Of a stretch of 64,000 nucleotides of DNA, positions 17,128 to 25,916 are shown one piece after another. The notes beneath the pieces were generated by a model that did not search any database, was not told the DNA's origin, and saw only the letters and a program-made list of their open reading frames with translations. The stretch comes from Streptomyces exfoliatus. Its GTDB lineage: Bacteria > Actinomycetota > Actinomycetes > Streptomycetales > Streptomycetaceae. The stretch spans positions 1 to 64,000 of the forward strand of contig NZ_JNZP01000016.1 of assembly GCF_000725545.1 (NCBI RefSeq). Reading direction: 5' to 3'. Within the stretch, counting starts at the first letter, position 1, and every line of letters begins with the position of its first letter. Both the position numbers and the translations under genes were made by a program.

Positions 17128-17249
17128 GGGAACACTCTCACTGGTGACTTCCAGGCCGTTCGGACCACTGGTTCGTATCTCTTGCCGCGTCGTACTGCGG
17201 CTGTGCGGGGCGAGGACCTCCTCGGGTGGAGGAGCCTCGCCCCGCAGGC

Positions 17250-18101
17250 TCATCCCTGGGAGAGATCCAGGACGCGGATGTCGTCGTGATAGACGATGCG
17301 CGTCGGTACGTCCCCCTTTTCGATCGTCTGGCCGGGGCGGTAGAGGCCCCACTTGAGGTAGCCGAAGTCGGCCGGGCTCTCGGGGTGGAAGGTCTGCACG
17401 TTCTCGTACGTCTGCCGCAGCGTGAACTGCGATTCGCCAGGCATCCGGGTGGAGACCTTGTAGTAGCCGGTGCTGTCGTCCGTCCAGCTCACGTCCACGC
17501 GGAAGCGCATCCACTCACCGAGGTGCGGGCGGAAGTCGGCGACCACGGTGGCCTGGAGGTTGAGGGTCGGCGACCTGAAGGCGATGCTGTTCCGCTTGGT
17601 CATGAGATAGAAGGACGGAGAGTTTCCGCCGGCGTGCTTCCCCTGGAAGATGATGTCGCCGGATTCCGAGTCCCCTGTTACGTACGTCTTCCAGTCCTTC
17701 AACAGGACGCTGAACTCGTACCGTTGCTTGTCGCCCACGACGAACTTGCCCTCGTGGACGTCGTTCGTGGCGCTCTCGCTGCGCGGGGCTCCGTCGGAGA
17801 CGTAACCGGCGTCGCCCAGGGTCACCTTGTGGGCGACGGCGTGGTCAGCCCCTGATGCGACGACGTACGACGCGTCGGCCGCGGTCGCGTGCGTCGTGGT
17901 CAGGTTGGGGATGCCTGAGTTCAGCTGGCCGTTCAGGTAGTCGATCGTCAGCAGATTCGATGCGATGCTGCTACTGCTGCACGAGCCCTCCGAAGCCCGG
18001 CTCACGCCGTCCTGCCCCGCCTGCGCGGTGGCCAGGCCTGCGATGGTGAGCGTCCCCGCGATCGCTGCGGCCATGATGGACCGCCTCGTCGACTTCTTCA
18101 T
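17250..18101 (-). CDS. Secreted polysaccharide lyase, heparin-lyase-I-like
   Basis: 283 residues with an N-terminal export signal (KKSTRRSIMAAAIAGTLTIAGLATAQAG; the RRSIM could make it a Tat substrate). The mature domain looks like the jelly-roll of the heparin lyase I/PL20-type family: DKQRYEFSVLLKDW, GDIIFQGKHAGGNSP, LGEWMRFRVDVSWTDDSTGYYKV, and FGYLKWGLYRPGQTIEKGDV followed by VYHDDIRVL, where the YxKWGxYR and final YHDDI segments are the best family marks. It would cleave uronic-acid-containing polysaccharide by beta-elimination outside the cell. It begins 2 bases after the propeller stop. Substrate (heparin, heparan, glucuronan) is not resolved by eye. Confidence 0.78.
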   Translation of the reverse strand: MKKSTRRSIMAAAIAGTLTIAGLATAQAGQDGVSRASEGSCSSSSIASNLLTIDYLNGQLNSGIPNLTTTHATAADASYVVASGADHAVAHKVTLGDAGYVSDGAPRSESATNDVHEGKFVVGDKQRYEFSVLLKDWKTYVTGDSESGDIIFQGKHAGGNSPSFYLMTKRNSIAFRSPTLNLQATVVADFRPHLGEWMRFRVDVSWTDDSTGYYKVSTRMPGESQFTLRQTYENVQTFHPESPADFGYLKWGLYRPGQTIEKGDVPTRIVYHDDIRVLDLSQG

Positions 18102-18103
18102 CG

Positions 18104-20128
18104 TCAGATCACCGGCCTGTCTTCGATACGGACGAGGTTGTGGCCGCGCATCGTGTAGAGCAGGCCGCGACTGTCGGCGTTGACGTGCGGGCCGCTGTAC
18201 CAGGCGCCGTTGATCTCGGCGACGACAGTGCTGACGCCGAACGTGTTGGGGTCGAAGCGGAACAGGGTGGTGTCGGAGACGCCGTAGACGATGCCCCGGC
18301 TGGTGACCATGGACGCGAAGCCGGGGCATAGGGCGCGGTGATCGGCGGTGTGGATCACCCGGCGGATCGTGACGTCGACGACGAAGAACCCGCCCTTCCG
18401 CGTGAGTCCGTACAGATGCCGACCGTGCACCGCCAGCGCGGCCGTTCCCGTGGTCAGGGTCGCGGGGAGATCAAGGCGCCACAGCTCGCGCCCGGCGACC
18501 GGATCGAAGGCGACGATGGTGCCGCGCGGTCCCTGGGTGGTGGGGTTGTCACCGCCGAGGTAGGCGACGCCGTCCCGGGTGGCGACGGCACGCACCAGCT
18601 GCGTCCCGTCGACCGGGTTGATGTACACGCTCTTCTTGACGGTCTTCGGGGAGTACGTCCACAGGGATCCGCCGCCCTCGGTGTCGGACTGCGCGCCGAC
18701 CAGCAGGAGCTCGTTGACCGGGTCGTAGCAGACGTCGAGCGGACGGTTCTGCTCGCTCGGGAAGGCCGCGAGCTGGTGGGGCTGTTCGTCGTTCGTGGGG
18801 TCGTACGTCCACATGCCCTGCGAGCTGTACTGGCCGGTGTAGAGCACCCCATTCAATACTTCGGCGTCCTTCGCCTCGCCGGGCGCCCGGAGGTTGACCA
18901 CCTTGCCGTTGCGCAGGTCGTGGCGTGCGATGCCGTTGTTGCCGCCGACGTAGACGAACCGGTGGTCGGCGGCGATACCCATCGTGGTCTGCGGCGTGAC
19001 GGGTGCGCCCGCCTGGCCGAGGTCGGTGACGACGGACGTACCGGCGGCCGTGTCGACCTCGCCGACGAAGCCGTAACCCGAGACGACGGTCAGCTTGCCA
19101 CCGGCGTGGTCCAGGCCCCAGATCTCGCCGAGGTCGCCGTCGAACGCGACGGGGGCGACGACCTTGGTCGCCGTCGAGTAGGCGTGCAGACCGGCGTCGG
19201 TGGCGAAGTAGACCGTGTCGCCGTTCGCGGTCAGGTTCTTGACGACTTTGCCAGTGGTGGGCGTCACGGTGTACGAGGAGAGGTCGGCGAGGTCCATGAC
19301 GGCGAGCTTGGCGGGCTCGGTCGATCCCGAGGTGCTGACGGCGAGGCGGTCGCCGAAGACGGCGAGGTCGCGCAGGCTGGGGTCCTTCTCCATCTCCGGC
19401 GGCGTGACGTTGGTGAAGGTGCCCGCCGCCCGGTCGTACGCGTACAGCGAGGCCTTGCTCGCTGCGTCCCCACCGGCCAGGACGCTGCCGGCGCCGAAGA
19501 AGACGGTCGTGTCCGTGGCGGCGACGGCCCTGGCCAGGGTCGCCTTCGGATCGGGGATGCCGAGATTGGTCACCGTGCCGGTGACCGGGTCGTACTTCCA
19601 CAGCGCGGGCGCCTTCCCGGGGATCCCGCCCACCGCGTACACGGTGCCGTCCGGGGCGACGGCGAGGTCGCGGATGTCGCGGTCCTCGGTCCGGCCGACG
19701 CCCACGGCAGGCTTGTCCGGGGTGGTCAGGTCCCAGCGGAAGATGTTCGGCTTGCCCTCGTCGCCCTTGGTCAGGATGCCCGCGTACAGGTACCTGCCGG
19801 TGGAGTCGGCGGCGAGCGCCTGGATCGAGTGACCCACGCCGAGGACGGTCTGGGACACGACCTTGCGCGTCGGCAGGTGGAAGGCGATCACCCGGGTCGG
19901 TTCGAGGTTGCGGGACCCGATGTAGACCGTGTCACCAACCTGGAGCGCGCTCATGAGCGCGAACTGCTCGATGCCGGGGCCGAGATCGGTGATGCGGGTG
20001 CAGGGTCCGTCGGCCGTGTCCTTGGCCTGGGCCGGTGCGGTGAGCAGCGGGCCCGCGGCCGCGGCGAGCCCGAGGGCACCGCCTGCCATGAGCAACTGGC
20101 GCCTGCCCATCGAAGGATGGTCTTGCAT
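18104..20128 (-). CDS. Tat-exported beta-propeller protein (paralogue 2)
   Basis: 674 residues. The twin-arginine signal GRRQLLMAGGALGLAAAAGP ends near APAQA. The body is a repeated propeller: GDTVYIGSRNLEPTRVIAFH, GRYLYAGILTKGD, VFFGAGSVLAGGD, RFVYVGGNNGIARHDLRNGK, LVGAQSDTEGGGSL, and ends GHNLVRIEDRP. ATG at 20128 is favoured by AAAGGAG 7 bases upstream. It is co-operonic with the polysaccharide lyase, which strengthens a role in binding or attacking the same polymer. It shares blade order and length with 672-2654, with clear but moderate identity. Confidence 0.85.
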   Translation of the reverse strand: MQDHPSMGRRQLLMAGGALGLAAAAGPLLTAPAQAKDTADGPCTRITDLGPGIEQFALMSALQVGDTVYIGSRNLEPTRVIAFHLPTRKVVSQTVLGVGHSIQALAADSTGRYLYAGILTKGDEGKPNIFRWDLTTPDKPAVGVGRTEDRDIRDLAVAPDGTVYAVGGIPGKAPALWKYDPVTGTVTNLGIPDPKATLARAVAATDTTVFFGAGSVLAGGDAASKASLYAYDRAAGTFTNVTPPEMEKDPSLRDLAVFGDRLAVSTSGSTEPAKLAVMDLADLSSYTVTPTTGKVVKNLTANGDTVYFATDAGLHAYSTATKVVAPVAFDGDLGEIWGLDHAGGKLTVVSGYGFVGEVDTAAGTSVVTDLGQAGAPVTPQTTMGIAADHRFVYVGGNNGIARHDLRNGKVVNLRAPGEAKDAEVLNGVLYTGQYSSQGMWTYDPTNDEQPHQLAAFPSEQNRPLDVCYDPVNELLLVGAQSDTEGGGSLWTYSPKTVKKSVYINPVDGTQLVRAVATRDGVAYLGGDNPTTQGPRGTIVAFDPVAGRELWRLDLPATLTTGTAALAVHGRHLYGLTRKGGFFVVDVTIRRVIHTADHRALCPGFASMVTSRGIVYGVSDTTLFRFDPNTFGVSTVVAEINGAWYSGPHVNADSRGLLYTMRGHNLVRIEDRPVI

Positions 20129-20249
20129 GGGGGGACTCCTTTGGTCGTTGTGCGGGGACACAAAGCGGGGAGGAGCAAGAGCCGTGGTGGGGAGCCCACG
20201 GGAGGGGTCGGCCGGTCCCCAGATGGACGGAATCCGGGGACCGGACGTG

Positions 20250-21263
20250 TCAGGCCGACGTCGCGAGGGCGGCGTGGTGCACGGCGTGCGCGAACGGTTC
20301 GCCGGCGCAGTAGCGCTCGACCTCGTCAACGGCGCTGCTGGTGATCCGGTGGAGTTCGCCGCCGAGCGAGCCGGCGATGTGCGGGGTGAGGAGCACGTTG
20401 GGCAGGGAGTAGAGCGGTGAGGTGGCGGGGAGCACCTCCGGCTCGGTGACGTCGATGACCGCCCCGATGCGACCGGTCACGACCTCGGCGGTGAGGGCCT
20501 CGGTGTCGACGAGGGACCCGCGTGCCGTGTTGATCAGCGTGGCTCCGTCGCGCATCAGTGACAGCCTGCGGGCGTCGACCATGTGCTCGGTCTCCGGCAG
20601 CGCGGGGGCGTGCAGCGAGACCACGTCCGAGCCGGCCATGAGTTCGTCGAGGTCCACGTGCCGGGCGCCCAGCTCCGCGGCCTGCGCGGCGTCGACGTGG
20701 GGGTCGGCGAGGAGCAGGTCGAGGTCGTAGGGCCGCAGCAGTTCGAGGACCTTGCGCCCGACGAGGGACGCGCCGACCAGTCCCACTGTGCGGCGGTAGT
20801 TGCCGAACCCGGGGAACTGCTGGGACCAGTCGAGGGCGGCACGGTGGTCGCGGTAGAGGCCTCCGATGTCGAGGACCCGCTTGTTGGCGAAGAGGATCGC
20901 GGCGACCGTGTACTCGGCGACGGGGACGGCGTTGGCGGCGGCGGCCGAGGAGACTGCCAGTCGGCGGTCCCAACAGGCCTGTGTCACATGGTGTTTGACG
21001 CTGCCTGCCGCGTGGACAATCGCCTTCAGGGCCGGTGCGCGCGCCAGGATCTCCTCGTCGAGGACGGGGCATCCCCAGGAGGTGATCAGGATTTCCACGT
21101 CCTCCAGGGCCGGTTCATCGGTGAGGTCCTCGGCGACGTGGTCCGGGTCGATGTCGACGAACGCCGTCAGACGCTGGATCTCGGCGGGCGGGAACATCGC
21201 GTCCCGGTGGCGCCGGCCCATGGCGAATAGGGCGCGAGGGCGGGTGGTCGGGGTCGGGCGCAT
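20250..21263 (-). CDS. D-isomer-specific 2-hydroxyacid dehydrogenase (B)
   Basis: 337 residues. The Rossmann motif is TVGLVGASLVGRKVLELL; catalytic residues appear in INTARGSLVD (Arg), DVTEPEVLP (Glu) and LLTPHIAGSLGG (His). ATG at 21263 is chosen because GAGGAA lies 7 bases before it; an upstream GTG at 21278 overlaps that ribosome site. It follows the permeases of system B, and each ABC cluster of the locus therefore carries its own 2-hydroxyacid dehydrogenase. The product may reduce or oxidise a sugar-derived keto acid; specificity is unknown. Confidence 0.92.
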   Translation of the reverse strand: MRPTPTTRPRALFAMGRRHRDAMFPPAEIQRLTAFVDIDPDHVAEDLTDEPALEDVEILITSWGCPVLDEEILARAPALKAIVHAAGSVKHHVTQACWDRRLAVSSAAAANAVPVAEYTVAAILFANKRVLDIGGLYRDHRAALDWSQQFPGFGNYRRTVGLVGASLVGRKVLELLRPYDLDLLLADPHVDAAQAAELGARHVDLDELMAGSDVVSLHAPALPETEHMVDARRLSLMRDGATLINTARGSLVDTEALTAEVVTGRIGAVIDVTEPEVLPATSPLYSLPNVLLTPHIAGSLGGELHRITSSAVDEVERYCAGEPFAHAVHHAALATSA

Positions 21264-21287
21264 GGATGGGTTCCTCACGGTGGCGGC

Positions 21288-22238
21288 CTACTTGACGGCG
21301 CCGGCGGTCATGCCGGACTTCCAGAACCGCTGCAGCATCAGGAAGATGGCGATCAGCGGGGCCACTGCCACGAGCGAGCCGACGACGGCCAGCAGGTAGT
21401 CCTCGGGATGGCCCTGCGTGAGCGCTGACGAGTACCAGACGTAGAGACCGAGGTTGACCGGGTAGAGGTCCTGGTCGGAAAGCATCACCAAGGGCAGGAA
21501 GAAGCTGTTCCAGATCTGGGTGAACTGGAAGAGGAAGATGGTCACGAAACCGGGCGCGATCATCGGGAACGCGATGCGGCAGAAGGTCCGGAACTCACTG
21601 GCCCCGTCCATCCGCGCCGCTTCCAGGACCTCGTCCGGCACGTAGGAGGCGCTGAAGACCCGGGCCAGGTAGACGCCGAACGGGAAGACCAGTCCGGGGA
21701 TGAACACGCCCCAGAACGTGTTCACAAGGCCGACCTTCGCGGCGAGCAGGTACAGCGGGATCGCCATCGCCGTGCCGGGCACCATCACGCCCAGCAGCAC
21801 CAGTGAGAACAGGCGCTCCTTCCCGGGAAACGTGAGCTTGTCGAACGCGTATCCGGCGGCGACGCTGAAAACCGACGCCAGGAGCGCCCCCACACCGGCG
21901 TACAGCACCGTATTGATCAGCCAGCGCAGGTAGACGCCGTCGTCAGCCGTGAACAGGTGCCCGAGATTCTCGGTGAGGTGGACCTCGTCGCCCAGCGCGA
22001 AGCCGTTCGTGCCGAACAGATCCTCCCGGCTCTTGGTGGAGGACAGCAGCAGCCAGGTCAGCGGCAGCAGGGTGTAGAGGGTGGCGAGGCCCAGCATCGC
22101 CGTGACCCCGGCCTTGGACAGCAGGGCGGACGGTGACTTCGCGGCGCCCTTGCGCCTTCGAGGTGTCGGCCGACGGCCGGACTGCGGCGGCGTCACGGGC
22201 GCGAGGGCCGGAGCGTCGAGTGTGGAGGACTTGGTCAC
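21288..22238 (-). CDS. Carbohydrate ABC transporter permease (MalG type), system B
   Basis: 316 residues, with a basic/proline-rich N-terminus (SGRRPTPRRRKGAAK) and six hydrophobic segments. The EAA-loop is VPDEVLEAARMDGASEFRTF. The GTG start overlaps the partner stop (GTGA). No ATPase gene is nearby, so a shared ATPase is likely. Confidence 0.93.
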   Translation of the reverse strand: MTKSSTLDAPALAPVTPPQSGRRPTPRRRKGAAKSPSALLSKAGVTAMLGLATLYTLLPLTWLLLSSTKSREDLFGTNGFALGDEVHLTENLGHLFTADDGVYLRWLINTVLYAGVGALLASVFSVAAGYAFDKLTFPGKERLFSLVLLGVMVPGTAMAIPLYLLAAKVGLVNTFWGVFIPGLVFPFGVYLARVFSASYVPDEVLEAARMDGASEFRTFCRIAFPMIAPGFVTIFLFQFTQIWNSFFLPLVMLSDQDLYPVNLGLYVWYSSALTQGHPEDYLLAVVGSLVAVAPLIAIFLMLQRFWKSGMTAGAVK

Positions 22239-23131
22239 GACTTGCTCCCGCGGCGTGAGATACGGGTGACGACGAACGACAGCACGGCGGCGAACAGGGC
22301 GATCAGCAGGGACGCCGCTGCCGCCAGGCCGAAGTCGTTGTTCTGGAAGGCGGCCGTCTGGACGTACATGTTCGGCGTGAAGCTGCTGCCGATCGCGCTG
22401 GAGGCGTTGTAGATGACCTTCGGCTCGGTGAAGAGCTGGATCGAACCGATGACCGTGAACAGGACCGCGAGCGCGATCGCTGGGCGGATCATCGGGACCT
22501 TGATGGACAGCGCCGTCCGTACGGCGCCGGCGCCGTCGACCTTCGCCGCGTCCAGCGTCTCGCGGGGCACGGCCTGCAGAGCGGCATAGAAGATGACCAT
22601 GTTGTAGCCCATCCACTCCCAGACGGCGATGTTGGCCGCGGAGAACACGGCGTTGTCGACCGACAGGAAGTTGACGTCGATGCCGCCGGATTCCAGGAAG
22701 TCGATCACGGGGCTCAGGCCGGGTGTGTAGAGGTACACCCAGATCAGCGCGGCGATCAGTCCAGGCACCGCGTGCGGCAGGAAGAGCGCCAGTTGGAAGA
22801 AGTTCCGCGCCTTGGCCAGGCCCGAGTCGAGCAGCAGGGCCAGGACCAGCGATCCGCCGATCATCACGGGGATGTAGACCGCGCAGTACACGGCGATGAC
22901 GAGGAAACCGTCGCGAAACGCCTCGTCGGACAACGCGCGAGCGTAGTTCCCCAGCCCCGAGAAGACGTTTTCCGTACCGCCGAACCCAAGGCCGGACGTG
23001 CGGGTGGTGAACAGACTCAGCCATGCCGCGTAGAACAGCGGGGCGAGGGTGACGGCCGCGAACAGGCCGAAGAACGGGGTGAGGAGCAGTGCGGCGGTCC
23101 GGCGCTGACCTCGGGCGGATGGGCTTGCCAT
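22235..23131 (-). CDS. Carbohydrate ABC transporter permease (MalF type), system B
   Basis: 298 residues with six hydrophobic segments (ALLLTPFFGLFAAVTLAPLF first) and EAA-loop VPRETLDAAKVDGAGAVRTA. A strong AAGGAAGG ribosome site precedes the ATG. It forms the membrane channel with the neighbouring MalG-type protein and takes substrate from the lipoprotein at 23231-24544. Confidence 0.93.
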   Translation of the reverse strand: MASPSARGQRRTAALLLTPFFGLFAAVTLAPLFYAAWLSLFTTRTSGLGFGGTENVFSGLGNYARALSDEAFRDGFLVIAVYCAVYIPVMIGGSLVLALLLDSGLAKARNFFQLALFLPHAVPGLIAALIWVYLYTPGLSPVIDFLESGGIDVNFLSVDNAVFSAANIAVWEWMGYNMVIFYAALQAVPRETLDAAKVDGAGAVRTALSIKVPMIRPAIALAVLFTVIGSIQLFTEPKVIYNASSAIGSSFTPNMYVQTAAFQNNDFGLAAAASLLIALFAAVLSFVVTRISRRGSKS

Positions 23132-23230
23132 ACCGGCCTTCCTTGGGTGGGGCGGGGGAGAGCGAGTGCGAGAGGGAGCCGGGGGCCGGCCCCGCCGAGC
23201 GGGCGGGCCGACTCTCCAGGCTCCGGGCCC

Positions 23231-24544
23231 CTACGGGGCGGCGACCGTCAGGCCGCGCTGCTTCATCTGCGCGACCGTGGCCTGCTCCGCGGTGGCGAGG
23301 ACGCCCGGCAGGGTCACCGTGCCGTCGGCGACCTTCGGGAGCTGGTCCACGATGGCCGTGTTGGTGGCGCCCATGACCGGGCCCCACGTCCAGCCGGGCC
23401 GGATGGCGTCGTAGGACCGCGCCATGAGGGTGTAGATGTCCTGCCCGCCGTAGTAGTCCGTCTTGAAGGCCGCCTTCGTGACCGGCACGAGCTTCGGGTC
23501 CGCGGGGAACATGCTGCTGGTGCCGGACGACACCCAGGCCTTCATGCCCTCGGGGTCCGTGGTGATCCACTTGATGAACTCGGCGGCGGCCCCGCTGTTG
23601 TCGGACCCCTTCGGAATCACGAAGGACGAACCTCCGTACATGCCCGAGGCCGGCTTGCCGTCCCAGGTGGGCACGGGCGCCACGGCCCACTTCCCCTTCT
23701 GGTCGGGGACGGTCGCCTGGTGAGCCCCTGCGCACCAGCTGGCGCAGACGTAGGCGACGGTCCGGCCCTTCTGGACGCTCGTCCAGAACGGGTCCAGCTG
23801 GCTCAGCGAGCCTATGAGGTCCTTGCGGGCGAGGTCACCCCAGTAGGCGGCGACCTTCTTCGACGGGCCGTCGTCGACGGTGACCTTCCAGGAGTCCTTC
23901 TCGGCCGAGAACCACTGCCCGCCGGCCTGCCAGGAAAGCGCCTCCAGGAGCCCCGGATTGTCCGTGTACAGGACGCCGCCGCGGGCGGCGGGGTCGGCCT
24001 TCTTCACCTGCTCGGTCATGTTCCGGTACGCGTCCCACGTGGTGGGGACGCCGATCTTGTGCCGGGTGAAGAAGTCCTTGCGGTACATCATCATCAGGGG
24101 CGCCGCGTCACGCGGGACGCCCCAGGTCCTGCCGCCGAGGTTCACCAGCTGCCGCGCCGCCTCGGGGAACTGCTCCTTCACGACCGGGCCGAGGGTGGCG
24201 CTCAGGTCCTCGACCTTCCCCTGGGCCGCGAACTCCGGCAGGTGCGGGTACTCGACCACCGCGACGTCCGGCGCGGTGCCGGCCTTCACCGCGTTGGTGA
24301 GCTTGGAGTAGTACTCCTGGCCCGACGGGACCGTCTCGAAGGTCACCTTGATGTCCGGGTGGCTGCGGTTGAAAGCCGCAGCCACCTTGTCGGACCCCTT
24401 CACGAAGGACCAGAAGGTGACCTCACCGGTCTTCTTCGCCTCGGTCGGGGAAGCGCCCTGATCCGCTCCTCCACCGCAGGCGGTGGCAAGCAGGGCGAGA
24501 GCCGTGACGGAGCCGGCCATGACGGCCGTGGTTCTGCGACGCAT
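23231..24544 (-). CDS. Sugar ABC transporter substrate-binding lipoprotein, system B
   Basis: 437 residues; the lipoprotein signal MRRRTTAVMAGSVTALALLA ends TAC|GGGADQ. Typical CUT1 binding-protein motifs: GEVTFWSFVKGSDK, FNRSHPDIKVTFE, PDVAVVEYPHLPEF, WGVPRDAAPLMMMYRKDFF and TTWDAYRNMTEQVKK. It heads the lyase operon, so the ligand is probably an oligosaccharide made by the lyase. It is not a close copy of the system A protein, suggesting different ligands. ATG at 24544 gives a normal signal peptide; an in-frame GTG nine bases upstream is possible. Confidence 0.92.
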   Translation of the reverse strand: MRRRTTAVMAGSVTALALLATACGGGADQGASPTEAKKTGEVTFWSFVKGSDKVAAAFNRSHPDIKVTFETVPSGQEYYSKLTNAVKAGTAPDVAVVEYPHLPEFAAQGKVEDLSATLGPVVKEQFPEAARQLVNLGGRTWGVPRDAAPLMMMYRKDFFTRHKIGVPTTWDAYRNMTEQVKKADPAARGGVLYTDNPGLLEALSWQAGGQWFSAEKDSWKVTVDDGPSKKVAAYWGDLARKDLIGSLSQLDPFWTSVQKGRTVAYVCASWCAGAHQATVPDQKGKWAVAPVPTWDGKPASGMYGGSSFVIPKGSDNSGAAAEFIKWITTDPEGMKAWVSSGTSSMFPADPKLVPVTKAAFKTDYYGGQDIYTLMARSYDAIRPGWTWGPVMGATNTAIVDQLPKVADGTVTLPGVLATAEQATVAQMKQRGLTVAAP

Positions 24545-24580
24545 GATGTGCACCGATCGTTCGCTGGGGCGTTGACCGGA

Positions 24581-24632
24581 ATCATTCGTCAGTAAATACG
24601 GCTTCGTCAATCCCTAGAGCTTCATTCGACAG
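24581..24632 (-). promoter_or_regulatory. Promoter of the lyase/ABC operon with two related repeat elements
   Basis: TCATTCGTCAG (24582-24592) and TCATTCGACAG (24622-24632) are 11-base direct repeats differing at one base, spaced 40 bases apart. On the minus strand a candidate -35 TTGACG (24610-24605) lies between them and a weak -10 AATGAT overlaps the first. TCATTCGACAGA resembles TCATTGACAGA of the ROK operator with one extra base, so the same repressor or a relative may bind (inference). Confidence 0.5.
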
Positions 24633-24680
24633 ATAACGAAATCAACTGATGCGATGTGGCACCGGCCTCCTGTCCGCGCT

Positions 24681-25772
24681 CTACGCGTGTTCACCCGCTG
24701 CGGAGGAGGCCCCGCTGGAGTCCCGTACGCGCAGCTCCGGGCGGAGCAGCAGCTCGGCCAGCGGGGCGGCCGGATCGGCGAGCCTGCGACGCATCAGGTC
24801 GACCGCCCACTCCCCCACGGCCCGCTTGGGCGGTGCCACAGCCGTGAGGGGCACATCGCTCAGCTCGGCGACCTCGTCGTCGTACGTCACGATCGCCAGA
24901 TCCTCCGGAACGCGGAGGCCGCGCGCCTGAAGGAGGCCGACCAGAGTGACGGCATCGAGATCGTTGTGGACCAGGGCGGCTCGCACGTCACCCGCCTCGA
25001 CCGCCGACACGAGCTCCTCCAGCCACTCGGCCGACGCCTGCCCGTCGGCCGGATCAATGCCGTACTCCGGGCCCGACGTCAGCCCCAGGGCCTGACAGGC
25101 CGACACGTACCCCTCCCTGATCAACGGGGTGTTGGGGCTCTCCGCCCTGGCGGCAAGCGCGATCCGCTCGTGCCCAAGACCGGCGAGGTGCCGGACGGCC
25201 AGGCCCGCGCCATGGGCGTGGTCCGACGCGACCTGTTCCAGCCTCCCGGCCTGCGCACCAGCCCGCCGGTCCACGAGAACGACCGGTATCTCGAGGCCGG
25301 CCAGCCACTCCTCGGCCAGGTCCACGGGTTCGAGTCCGGCGCGCGGCATCAACAGCAGACCGTCGACGCCCGCCGCGATCAGCCGTCGCACCTGCTCCTG
25401 GTTGTCCGCCAACGTCTCACCGGAAACCGCGAGCACAATGCGCACCCCGTGCGTGCGCGCCGCATCCTGCACACCTCGGATGATCTCGGGGTAGTAATAG
25501 CCCCCCGGCGGGACGATCAGCCCGAAGGCATCCCCCTGCCGCGCCGAGGGCCGGGGGGCGGCGGGGCCGGGCACGTCGGCCGCCTGCGCCGCGGTTGGCG
25601 ACATGGCACCTCCGTGGACACGGACGATCAGCCCCCGGCCTGCCAGCTCCCGGACGTCCTGGCGCACGGTGACGGCGGAGACCCCCATCTCCTCCGCCAC
25701 GTCCTTCACCTTGATCGATCCCCGGCGCTCCACCAAGCGCAGGAGCACCTCACGCCGCTCTTCAGCCAGCAC
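24681..25772 (-). CDS. DeoR/LacI hybrid transcriptional regulator
   Basis: 363 residues. The N-terminal domain is DeoR-type (RREVLLRLVERRGSIKVKDV, VSAVTVRQDVRELAGRGLIVRVHGGA) rather than LacI-type. From about residue 80 it continues as a LacI/GalR periplasmic-binding-like sensor: AFGLIVPPGGYYYPEIIRGV, GVDGLLLMPRAG, IPVVLVDRRAG, HLAGLGHERIAL, EDLAIVTYDDEVAELSDVPLTAV. This chimeric architecture senses a sugar directly. A perfect inverted repeat precedes the gene. It lies between the lyase operon and the ThuA gene and probably controls one or both. Confidence 0.9.
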   Translation of the reverse strand: MLAEERREVLLRLVERRGSIKVKDVAEEMGVSAVTVRQDVRELAGRGLIVRVHGGAMSPTAAQAADVPGPAAPRPSARQGDAFGLIVPPGGYYYPEIIRGVQDAARTHGVRIVLAVSGETLADNQEQVRRLIAAGVDGLLLMPRAGLEPVDLAEEWLAGLEIPVVLVDRRAGAQAGRLEQVASDHAHGAGLAVRHLAGLGHERIALAARAESPNTPLIREGYVSACQALGLTSGPEYGIDPADGQASAEWLEELVSAVEAGDVRAALVHNDLDAVTLVGLLQARGLRVPEDLAIVTYDDEVAELSDVPLTAVAPPKRAVGEWAVDLMRRRLADPAAPLAELLLRPELRVRDSSGASSAAGEHA

Positions 25773-25808
25773 TCACGTGCCCCCTCCCATCGTGAGCGAA
25801 GCCATTTG

Positions 25809-25829
25809 CTTTCACTCGACAAGTGAAAG
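25809..25829. promoter_or_regulatory. Inverted repeat upstream of the DeoR/LacI regulator
   Basis: CTTTCACT and AGTGAAAG form perfect 8-base arms around CGACA. DeoR-type proteins often bind TTTCA/TGAAA-containing elements, so this is a good candidate autoregulatory operator in the divergent gap to the ThuA gene. Confidence 0.6.
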
Positions 25830-25889
25830 GTATCAACCAAGGGCAGCGACGCGTTGCAGCGAGGAAGATCCGGTGACTAAGGTCGGACA

Positions 25890-25901
25890 GAAAGCGCTTT
25901 C
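25890..25901. promoter_or_regulatory. Palindrome GAAAGCGCTTTC upstream of ThuA gene
   Basis: A perfect 12-bp palindrome of LacI-family operator type, 16 bases before the GTG of the ThuA-like gene. The closest other instance is at 6498-6509. Confidence 0.6.
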
Positions 25902-25916
25902 CAAGAAGGGGGTCCT

